IMG/VR virus record: IMGVR_UViG_3300035703_000451
Coordinates: 1-20,949 of that record
Length of the DNA stretch: 20,949 nucleotides
Source: a virus
Reading direction: 5' to 3' (one strand)
This document shows, in pieces, positions 7,023 to 12,506 of this stretch. A program made the translations under genes and the position numbers. Below the pieces are notes generated by a model, which made no database searches, had not been told where the DNA came from, and was given only the letters and a program-made list of their open reading frames with translations. The first letter of the stretch is position 1. Every line of letters starts with the position of its first letter.

Positions 7023-7839
7023 AATTAAACAGCAGCAGTTCTTTACGTTGTTTTTGCTCTCGCATATATTCACCAACGGAACGCATCGTATAAGTAAGAT
7101 CAAACTCAGCAGCGTTCCAGTTCTTGAATCGGTCTTTTACAAGTTGATCAGAATTATAACTTACTAACTGGTCCATATCATTAGAATCGCAATCAGCAGC
7201 AAACTTATCGTGATCAAATCCTTTATGCATTGATCCTTTACGCCCATAGAGATTATCCTTAATGTCATAAGGAGGATCGAGATACATAAAAGCACCCATG
7301 TTTCCATCCATAAGATAATCGTAGGAGTAATTAGTTATACGCCATTTCTCAATTAGTTTAGAATACCCAGGCAGTTTTTCAATTCCGCGCAGACTGAAAT
7401 TGTTGTTGGAGGCTTGTTCTGAAAATGATGAACTCTCTGTGAGACCACTGAAACTACACTTATTGACAACATAGAAAGCCACAGCACGATCAATGCTTGG
7501 CAAACTTTGGTCATTGATATGCTCCTTTGACTTTAGAAAAAGTTCTTTAGCAAGTTCAGGAGTATTGTATGAAAGTTTGCAATCAACTAATTCTTTTTTT
7601 AGTTCATTGCCAAACATCTGGAGTTGTTGCCAGAAGTTTACCAGTGGTTCATAAAGATCATTTACCCAAATATCTAGGTTAGGATATTTCTTTGTGATAT
7701 AAATCGCAACACTTCCACCACCAAGAAATGGTTCACGAAACTCGTCATAGTCACGAAGATCTGGAAAATAAGGATTCATCTTATCACAAGCACGGGACTT
7801 GCCTCCAGGATACCTCAAAGGTGTTTTAAGAGACTTCAT
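6967..7839 (-). CDS. dam: Dam-type DNA N6-adenine methyltransferase (D12 class)
   Basis: This enzyme class methylates adenine N6 in DNA using S-adenosylmethionine. The 290-aa protein starts at ATG 7839 (MKSLKTPLRYPGGKSR); a TTG lies two codons upstream. PLRYPGGKSR at residues 7-16 and FREPFLGGGSV at 35-45 form the cofactor site, and LDPPYD near residue 187 is the catalytic DPPY motif, all in the order of the D12/Dam family. Length is normal (T4 Dam 259, E. coli Dam 278). The target may be GATC but the sequence cannot prove that. It lies within the clamp-loader operon between gp44 and gp62, overlapping the 69-aa gene by 14 bases and gp62 by 56 bases. It could protect phage DNA from restriction or mark it for packaging. 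Confidence 0.95.
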   Translation of the reverse strand: MKSLKTPLRYPGGKSRACDKMNPYFPDLRDYDEFREPFLGGGSVAIYITKKYPNLDIWVNDLYEPLVNFWQQLQMFGNELKKELVDCKLSYNTPELAKELFLKSKEHINDQSLPSIDRAVAFYVVNKCSFSGLTESSSFSEQASNNNFSLRGIEKLPGYSKLIEKWRITNYSYDYLMDGNMGAFMYLDPPYDIKDNLYGRKGSMHKGFDHDKFAADCDSNDMDQLVSYNSDQLVKDRFKNWNAAEFDLTYTMRSVGEYMREQKQRKELLLFNYGIEGLVKLDQSNEEQSN

Positions 7840-8035
7840 AATCAATAGGATGATACTTCAAATATTCAAGAAAGGTCATTTTCATTTCTTTCTGCGTCAT
7901 GCCACAGTGCTCTGCGGCGGCAGGAAGAGTCATTTTAGCGCGAAACAATGCTTCGTTTGCTTCCTTCACATTCTCGGGAGTAGTTTTAACTTTTGGTTCT
8001 ACTAATTTAGATTTATCAATTTTCAGAATTCCCAT
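7826..8035 (-). CDS. Small 69-aa protein with helix-turn-helix-like segment
   Basis: The protein begins MGILKIDKSKLVEPKVK and has LFRAKMTLPAAAEHCGMTQKE at about residues 30-50, then an EYLKYHPIDYEVS tail. The spacing TLPAAAEHCGMTQ looks like helices 2 and 3 of a small helix-turn-helix, as in many phage regulators, but the match is by eye only. It follows the 99-aa gene by seven bases and its end overlaps dam. I do not recognise a named family. Confidence 0.75.
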   Translation of the reverse strand: MGILKIDKSKLVEPKVKTTPENVKEANEALFRAKMTLPAAAEHCGMTQKEMKMTFLEYLKYHPIDYEVS

Positions 8036-8042
8036 TCAATCC

Positions 8043-8342
8043 TCACATAATAAGTTTTTTACTTGGTGCCTTAATTACAGAAAACATTTCTTTATATTGA
8101 TCTGCAATTTGTTCTTGTGTATCTGCGATATAAACTACATATTTTTTTGATACGGAAAGTTCTTCATTCTTTCCTTTCAGGAGAGGAGACCAAGGGGCAA
8201 AACCCATCTGCCCATTACCAGCAGGAATAGCAACAATAGGATTAGAAATAACAATCACTTCTTCCCCCATATCAGTCTTATCATCAATTAGGTCTGCAAT
8301 TACATCTTCACCAGACCACATACGAATAAGTTTCACATTCAT
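8043..8342 (-). CDS. Small protein of a three-member paralogous family, copy A (99 aa)
   Basis: The protein begins MNVKLIRMWSGEDVIADLID and ends with YKEMFSVIKAPSKKLIM. Landmarks are SGEDVIADL, VISNPIVAI, APWSPLLKG, ELSVSKKYVVYIAD and the terminal QIADQYKEMF. These line up with the two tandem proteins at 4.1-4.7 kb, making it the third member of the family and probably the most conserved, since it sits in the core clamp-loader operon 11 bases after gp44. The SGEDVIADLID start resembles an Sm/LSm-type strand pattern, a hint at RNA binding that needs structural prediction. It may be a small accessory of replication or RNA handling. Confidence 0.8.
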   Translation of the reverse strand: MNVKLIRMWSGEDVIADLIDDKTDMGEEVIVISNPIVAIPAGNGQMGFAPWSPLLKGKNEELSVSKKYVVYIADTQEQIADQYKEMFSVIKAPSKKLIM

Positions 8343-8353
8343 TTTAAATTACC

Positions 8354-9298
8354 TCAACGAAATTCACATTCTACCATAATTTCAGTTAATGCCGCTAGGA
8401 GGTTAATTTCCTGATCAGCCACGAACGCACATTGGTATTGATACTTAGCAATAACAAGAACGGCAGCAGGGATAGACTGGGGCGAAAGGCAATCATAACA
8501 GGCGTCATACACCCTACGAAGTAAACTAGAAGCATCGTTGTCCAAGTTGGAGACCACCCACTTGCGGACTTCTGGAAAGTTTTTGTCTTTGAGATTCTTA
8601 ATGAGTTCATTTACAGATATGTCAGAAAAAGATGCAAGAATGCCAGAATCAATTTTTCCTCCAGTAGAGTACCTTTGGCATTCATTAAGAACTCTACGAA
8701 AATCAGGAAAGTGTTTAGTGACTAGTTCAACAACAACCTTTTCATCATACTCAATTTTCTCCTGATCCAAGATTTGGAGAACCCTCTTGAAGAAACTTCC
8801 TGCAAGTTGCTGCTTTTGCTTCCCTTTGATGTTGAAGTCGATGACGGCGCATCGAGAGTGAAGGGGTTCAATAATTTTGTTCTTGTAGTTGCAGGTGAAG
8901 ATGAATCGGCAGTTGTTATAAAATGCCTCAATATTCGCCCGTAGTAGGAGTTGTACGTCGTTTCCTGTGTTATCAGCCTCATCGATAATGATGACTTTGT
9001 GTTTAGAAGATCCCGTAAGTGAGACGGTCGAAGCGAAGTTCTTCGCTTGGTTCCGTACAGTATCCAGGAAACGCCCTTCGTCGGATCCGTTGATGACATA
9101 ATAATCTGCCCCCAGTTCGTTACATAATGCTTTTGCAATTGTAGTTTTACCAATACCAGGAGGTCCAGCAAGAAGGAGATTAGGAATCTCACCTTTTGTC
9201 ACAAACTCCTTAAATGTTTTTTTAGTTTCATCTGGAAGAATACAATCATCAATTACTTGAGGACGGTATTTTTCCGTTAAAAGAAATTCACTTGCCAT
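8354..9298 (-). CDS. 44: Clamp loader large subunit, AAA+ ATPase (T4 gp44)
   Basis: gp44 is the ATPase that opens and loads the gp45 sliding clamp. The start used is ATG 9298 (MASEFLLTEKYRPQ), two bases after the previous stop; a TTG four codons earlier is possible. At 314 aa it is near T4 gp44 (319 aa). Walker A is AGPPGIGKT at about residues 44-52, Walker B is VIIIDEAD near residue 105, a sensor-1-type FIFTCNYK follows, and LHSRC near residue 150 is the SRC arginine-finger motif of clamp loaders. The C-terminal half is helical. It lies in the order clamp, 170-aa protein, loader. Confidence 0.97.
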   Translation of the reverse strand: MASEFLLTEKYRPQVIDDCILPDETKKTFKEFVTKGEIPNLLLAGPPGIGKTTIAKALCNELGADYYVINGSDEGRFLDTVRNQAKNFASTVSLTGSSKHKVIIIDEADNTGNDVQLLLRANIEAFYNNCRFIFTCNYKNKIIEPLHSRCAVIDFNIKGKQKQQLAGSFFKRVLQILDQEKIEYDEKVVVELVTKHFPDFRRVLNECQRYSTGGKIDSGILASFSDISVNELIKNLKDKNFPEVRKWVVSNLDNDASSLLRRVYDACYDCLSPQSIPAAVLVIAKYQYQCAFVADQEINLLAALTEIMVECEFR

Positions 9299-9300
9299 AA

Positions 9301-9813
9301 TCAAATCCAATCAGGTTTTCTTTCTGGCATACGAAGATAGTTATCAGCAACCCAGGGTTTGGATGCGATATATCTTTTATATGCTTCAAATGTATCAATA
9401 GTCTTATCAAACTTCCATTCCTCAGGCATTGCCCTTGCAAATGGTGTCACTTCTGGAATCTTTCCTCTTGGAAATAAGTAAAAAGCATCTACAAGAGTCT
9501 TGTAGCAGGAGTGAGTTTTATTATACCGCAAAGTGTACTCATCACACAAATTGAGACCCCACTTGATTAACCAATAAGCATTATGGATACTCTCCATTGC
9601 CCATTTAGTGCAGGGATGATTACGAAATGCTCCTTTTTCGGTTTTGTAAGGGGTATGGTCAGTCTTATACAAGTGTCCATACCCATGTCCCCATTTCTCC
9701 GAGGCAACGATAGAAAGCATCTGACAGCATTCTAAAGGCATCTTGACAATATGCTTGTCGGGAAGACAGATAGCACTCTCTGCAGGAAATGGAGATGTGG
9801 CGAAGATATTCAT
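9301..9813 (-). CDS. Conserved-looking phage protein of unknown function (170 aa)
   Basis: The start is ATG 9813 (MNIFATSPFPAESA), overlapping the gp45 stop as TGATG; a TTG codon precedes it. The protein is rich in aromatic, His and Cys residues: DKHIVKMPLECCQML near residue 20, HLYKTDHTPYKTEKGAFRNH near residue 47, HPCTKWAMES, NAYWLIKWGLNLCDEYTLRY near residue 78, KTHSCYKTL, and a C-terminal ASKPWVADNYLRMPERKPDW. The many invariant-looking H, W, C and Y residues suggest an enzyme or ligand-binding protein. I have a feeling that similar proteins occur in other phages, but I cannot name the family. Its place between the clamp and loader genes implies a role in replication or nucleotide metabolism. 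Confidence 0.85.
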   Translation of the reverse strand: MNIFATSPFPAESAICLPDKHIVKMPLECCQMLSIVASEKWGHGYGHLYKTDHTPYKTEKGAFRNHPCTKWAMESIHNAYWLIKWGLNLCDEYTLRYNKTHSCYKTLVDAFYLFPRGKIPEVTPFARAMPEEWKFDKTIDTFEAYKRYIASKPWVADNYLRMPERKPDWI

Positions 9814-10499
9814 CAACCAAAGGTAGAATCAGGTTCCAGAGCAATATAATACTTCAGGTTGTACTTGGTGTTCGTGAACTGAGACAAAAGTTTAGAAGAC
9901 ACCACAACGTCATAGGCACCAGGAATAATCTTGATATTTTCTACCTTGAAGTTGAAGGTAAACTCATCATTAGTCTCACCAACCACAATGGCATATTCGT
10001 TAGAAGTGTCATTCTTCTTATCCCGCACCACCAATTTGATTACACCATTCTCACCAACGGCAGACAGGTCAGGCAGTTGATACACTGCTGCAGCCTTGAC
10101 CAGTTTCTCAAGAGAAGTGCTGTCTAGTTGGAAGCATACATCTTGAGAAGGCAGTTGGATTGCCTTATCAGGAGGAGAAATAATCACGTTAGGGTCAGCA
10201 TAAAAATATTTCACCCGACGTTTACCTTCTTTGATGCTCAAGTACGATTCTTCAGTAAAGTCTAGGTCAGGATCCTGATGAAGTCCCAAACCATTCAAAA
10301 ACTGGTTAAGGTCGTAAATCGCAAAGTCACGTGGGAACTCTTCATTAATTTCTGCCTCAGCAAGAATATTCTTCGCTACAGAAATTGTACGAAGTTGAGT
10401 TCCCCTTTTCACGAGAATAGAGTTGTTAATGCCTGCAAAGTTCTTCAGGAGAGCAAGAGTATTATCAGAGAGTTTCATAGTTTTGTCTTGAAGTTTCAT
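9813..10499 (-). CDS. 45: Sliding clamp / DNA polymerase processivity factor (T4 gp45)
   Basis: gp45 forms the trimeric ring that tethers gp43 and, with gp55, activates late transcription. The frame starts at ATG 10499 (MKLQDKTMKLSD), 228 aa, the same length as T4 gp45. A second ATG at 10478 (MKLSDNTLALLKNFAGIN) aligns with the T4 N-terminus MKLSKDT.ALLKNF and may be the true start. FAIYDLNQFLNGLG near residue 60 matches the clamp core and the C-terminal half has the strand pattern of the second clamp domain. The neighbours gp44, gp62 and gp43 fit. The gene before it ends two bases upstream. The repeated ATGAAACT at both starts makes the choice ambiguous. Confidence 0.96.
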   Translation of the reverse strand: MKLQDKTMKLSDNTLALLKNFAGINNSILVKRGTQLRTISVAKNILAEAEINEEFPRDFAIYDLNQFLNGLGLHQDPDLDFTEESYLSIKEGKRRVKYFYADPNVIISPPDKAIQLPSQDVCFQLDSTSLEKLVKAAAVYQLPDLSAVGENGVIKLVVRDKKNDTSNEYAIVVGETNDEFTFNFKVENIKIIPGAYDVVVSSKLLSQFTNTKYNLKYYIALEPDSTFG

Positions 10500-10501
10500 A
10501 A

Positions 10502-10855
10502 TCAACGGAATTCAGTCAGACCATTATCTTTGCGGGAATAATGCCCATCAAAGTGAAGCAGAAGCATAGCATAATGAATCACTTTGAGAAGGTCACGCTT
10601 ATTGCGCCCATCCTTATCACCATAGCGACTACCATATTTGATGATGTTTGCTTGGCAGAACCCAGCGGCAAGTTCTTTTGCTGCCATTAGGTCAATTGTT
10701 TGAACATCCTTGTAGTCTTGTTCGTGACCACAGTAGTGACTACCATAAGTACTGGTCACATAATCTTCAACATCTTTGAGAATTTTATCTTCATTGTATT
10801 TCCAAAGATGATTTTTAGTTTCGCTCATAGTAAAAGTAAAAGTTGAATCACTCAT
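10502..10855 (-). CDS. DUF3310-like protein (117 aa)
   Basis: This is the first gene of the clamp operon. The ATG at 10855 (MSDSTFTFTMSETKN) is preferred; ATG 10870 lies inside the hairpin and ATG 10828 is a shorter option. The segment YGSHYCGHEQDYKDVQTIDL near residue 32, FCQANIIKYGSRYGDKDG near residue 63 and DLLKVIHYAMLLLHFDGHY near residue 86 match the pattern I remember for DUF3310: S-H-Y, then a Gly/Ala-rich helix with IKY..R, then DL.K...Y. These are small phage proteins sometimes loosely called nucleotide-kinase-like; the activity is unproven. Position in the operon suggests a role in nucleotide or replication metabolism. Confidence 0.8.
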   Translation of the reverse strand: MSDSTFTFTMSETKNHLWKYNEDKILKDVEDYVTSTYGSHYCGHEQDYKDVQTIDLMAAKELAAGFCQANIIKYGSRYGDKDGRNKRDLLKVIHYAMLLLHFDGHYSRKDNGLTEFR

Positions 10856-10858
10856 AAA

Positions 10859-10882
10859 GGGAAGGTACATTTTTACCTTCCC
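10859..10882 (-). terminator. Hairpin after the CobS-like gene, overlapping the clamp-operon start
   Basis: A perfect nine-pair stem GGGAAGGTA/TACCTTCCC (10859-10867 with 10874-10882) has a six-base loop. On the minus strand it is followed only by TTTAT, a weak U-tract. For read-through from the ATPase gene it can act as an attenuating terminator. The predicted start of the clamp transcript (near 10878) lies inside its first arm, so that transcript would not keep the whole hairpin. Confidence 0.6.
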
Positions 10883-10884
10883 CA

Positions 10885-10913
10885 ATTATATCAAACAGAC
10901 TGATATGTGTCAA
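10885..10913 (-). promoter_or_regulatory. Perfect sigma70-type promoter for the clamp/loader operon
   Basis: TTGACA (10913-10908), a 17-base spacer and TATAAT (10890-10885) match the bacterial consensus at all twelve positions on the minus strand. The -35, the spacer and the ATPase gene's stop codon overlap: the promoter lies in the last codons of the CobS-like gene. It should start the DUF3310-45-170aa-44-...-regA transcript early in infection using the host polymerase. Confidence 0.9.
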
Positions 10914-12006
10914 TGGACTCTTCAGAAGGCATTTTAAAGTCAGCATCAACCTTGTCATACAGTTCCAGGAAGGACTGTTTGGTTTCATCATCAAAGCGAT
11001 TCACACACACTTGAATTGCCTTTGCCTTGTCTTGAAAAATGCTGTATGCACGGATAATGTGAGTCAGACGACGGGTGCTGATGATTTCCTCAATACCACC
11101 ATCATAGAAGGTCTTGCGGATGATGTCTGCCCAGTCCACCAGACGCTTGCAGAAGTCACGGTCTTCCACGCCAAGGTCCAGAGCAATGCCTTCCAGGATC
11201 TTCTGCTCAGTAGCAGGGGCAGGATAGGACTGCTCAAAGGTCACAGGGAAACGCTCAAGGAATGCCTCATTGAGCACGTTGGTGCCGATGAAACGACCAT
11301 CATCAGAACCCTTACCTTTGGTGTTAGCAGTGGCGATGACGTTGAATCCAGCAGCAGGTTTCACAAAGCTACCAATCTTCTTGAGGAACACACCCTTACC
11401 TTCCAGAATGGATTGAAGGCACAGAATCTTGTTAGAAGCAAGGTCAATCTCATCCAGCAGCAGCACAGCACCACGCTCAAGTGCTTCAACCACAGGACCA
11501 TTGTGCCAAACAGTTTCACCATTCACAAGACGAAAACCACCGATCAAATCATCTTCATCGGTTTCAATAGTAATGTTCACACGAATCATCTCACGTTTGA
11601 GTTGAGCACACGCTTGCTCCACCGAGAACGTTTTACCGTTACCCGACAGACCCGTGATAAACGCAGGGTAAAAGATACGGGACTGAATAATTTTTTTAAT
11701 ATCACCAAAGTTACCAAACTTGACGAAGGTATCATCTTTATCAGGAATGAGGTTTTGTTCCACGGCAGGGAGGGCAGCAGGAGCTTGATATGCTTGCTCC
11801 ATTTTATTTACAACAGTCGGGGTCACTTCCAGATTCCAACGACCACGAGCAGTCTTATAGTCTTCAAGGCGACGGGTCACAGTCTGGTAGTTCAGACCAC
11901 GAGAGGCGCAAAAACCTTTGAGGTCGCCAGAAGTAATTTCAGAACCATAGAGTTCTTTGATGCTTTCAATGAGTTGTTGATCGTTCACAGAAGACTTGCG
12001 AGGCAT
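10891..12006 (-). CDS. cobS: MoxR/CobS-type AAA+ ATPase
   Basis: CobS proteins are AAA+ subunits that with CobT form cobaltochelatase; cyanophage relatives are usually labelled CobS. The 371-aa protein has a small N-terminal domain (residues 1-60) that looks DNA-binding, with RGLNYQTVTRRLEDYK as a helix-turn-helix candidate. Walker A is TGLSGNGKT at about residues 118-126, Walker B is VLLLDEIDLAS near residue 182, sensor 1 is VIATANTKG near residue 226, and an AFLERFPVTFEQ segment is typical of MoxR-class ATPases. Its partner is probably the 716-aa HEVGH/VWA protein nearby. No other cobalamin gene is present, so a chelatase role is not shown. This gene is visibly GC-richer than its neighbours. 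The start is ATG 12006. Confidence 0.93.
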   Translation of the reverse strand: MPRKSSVNDQQLIESIKELYGSEITSGDLKGFCASRGLNYQTVTRRLEDYKTARGRWNLEVTPTVVNKMEQAYQAPAALPAVEQNLIPDKDDTFVKFGNFGDIKKIIQSRIFYPAFITGLSGNGKTFSVEQACAQLKREMIRVNITIETDEDDLIGGFRLVNGETVWHNGPVVEALERGAVLLLDEIDLASNKILCLQSILEGKGVFLKKIGSFVKPAAGFNVIATANTKGKGSDDGRFIGTNVLNEAFLERFPVTFEQSYPAPATEQKILEGIALDLGVEDRDFCKRLVDWADIIRKTFYDGGIEEIISTRRLTHIIRAYSIFQDKAKAIQVCVNRFDDETKQSFLELYDKVDADFKMPSEESIDTYQSV

Positions 12007-12038
12007 GATGTAGTTAGGTGGTTTGTTTCAACAGATAT

Positions 12039-12044
12039 ATTATA
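12039..12044 (-). promoter_or_regulatory. -10 box before the CobS-like gene
   Basis: A perfect TATAAT lies on the minus strand 33 bases before the ATG at 12006, just after the U-tract of the preceding terminator. No acceptable -35 hexamer is found at 15-18 bases, so recognition may rest on the -10 alone or on a phage factor. Confidence 0.5.
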
Positions 12045-12049
12045 CACAC

Positions 12050-12073
12050 AAAAAAGGGGCAACCACGTGCCCC
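12050..12073 (-). terminator. Rho-independent terminator after the 77-aa gene
   Basis: GGGGCA (12056-12061) pairs with TGCCCC (12068-12073) around a six-base loop, and two A-T pairs extend the stem. On the minus strand it runs into six T residues (12055-12050). Confidence 0.9.
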
Positions 12074-12095
12074 TTGTGACAGTTTGAAGATTGGT

Positions 12096-12329
12096 TCAGT
12101 CTTCGGGTCGGGTGTTTGCAACAGGTTTACCTGCCCTTCTTGCTGCTTTATTTCCTGCCCCCCTATCTCTATTTTTACCCTGAACATCTGCCCAGTAATC
12201 TTTATTACGTCTATTGCTTTCACCACCAACAGAGCGTTCTTCTGGAGGGGCACTTCTTCCACCACGCTTTCTCATAGATCCAAACTTAGGATCTAGTACT
12301 TCTAACATAAACTCTTTAAAAGTTTTCAT
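12096..12329 (-). CDS. Small basic protein with a T4-like capsid-targeting sequence, candidate internal head protein
   Basis: The 77-aa protein begins MKTFKEFMLEVLDPKFG. This closely resembles the N-terminal capsid-targeting sequence of T4 internal proteins (as I recall, MKTYQEFIAE in IPIII), which sends them into the prohead and is then cut off by the gp21 protease after Glu. Here the cut would fall after Glu10. The remainder is strongly basic (about 17 Lys/Arg against 9 Asp/Glu), low in hydrophobics and Gly/Arg-rich, as expected of a DNA-associated packaged protein. It lies behind a late-like promoter and a 47-aa gene and is closed by a terminator. No homologue was checked. It could also be a scaffold component. 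Confidence 0.75.
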   Translation of the reverse strand: MKTFKEFMLEVLDPKFGSMRKRGGRSAPPEERSVGGESNRRNKDYWADVQGKNRDRGAGNKAARRAGKPVANTRPED

Positions 12330-12330
12330 T

Positions 12331-12474
12331 TTAGTCTAAGGTAATTTTTTTACTCTTCGAAGCCTTGGTAATAGGAACTACCTTATCTTCAACTACTTCC
12401 TTTACAGGTGCTGGTGCTTGTGTCGGTTCGGAAACTGGTTGTGGTTGCCCAAACAAGTCAGTAAATCTACTCAT
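12331..12474 (-). CDS. Small Pro-rich 47-aa protein
   Basis: The ORF starts at ATG 12474 (MSRFTDLFGQPQPVSE) and ends KKITLD; its stop comes one base before the ATG of the 77-aa gene. The middle is rich in Pro, Ala, Val and Glu (EPTQAPAPVKEVVED), the end in Lys/Ser, so it is probably disordered with a short N-terminal helix. A late-like promoter box lies 25 bases upstream. This, and its partner with a capsid-targeting sequence, suggests a virion or assembly role. No family is recognised. No clear ribosome-binding site is visible. Confidence 0.65.
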   Translation of the reverse strand: MSRFTDLFGQPQPVSEPTQAPAPVKEVVEDKVVPITKASKSKKITLD

Positions 12475-12498
12475 TAAAATTATCAGAATTCTTTTAAA

Positions 12499-12506
12499 TA
12501 TTTATC
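12499..12506 (-). promoter_or_regulatory. Late-like promoter GATAAATA before the 47/77-aa genes
   Basis: GATAAATA on the minus strand is one base off the T4 late consensus TATAAATA and lies 25 bases before the ATG at 12474. This is the same distance range as the two exact boxes upstream of the 544- and 184-aa genes. It overlaps the end of the 716-aa gene. Confidence 0.6.

Noticed and set aside
7023-7103. Upstream extension of gp62 to a start at 7103
   Set aside because: The added residues are coded antiframe to the dam C-terminus, look unlike gp62, and the internal MELKDWLNSIN start fits the family better.
8722-9192. Minus-strand alternate frame of 156 codons within gp44
   Set aside because: It overlaps the Walker A and B coding region of gp44 in another frame; its translation is Ser/Thr/Leu low-complexity and looks like a shadow.
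11011-12087. Long plus-strand open frame (358 codons) opposite the CobS-like gene
   Set aside because: It mirrors a clear AAA+ ATPase gene and has no recognisable domain; long antisense frames arise from the biased codons of the real gene.
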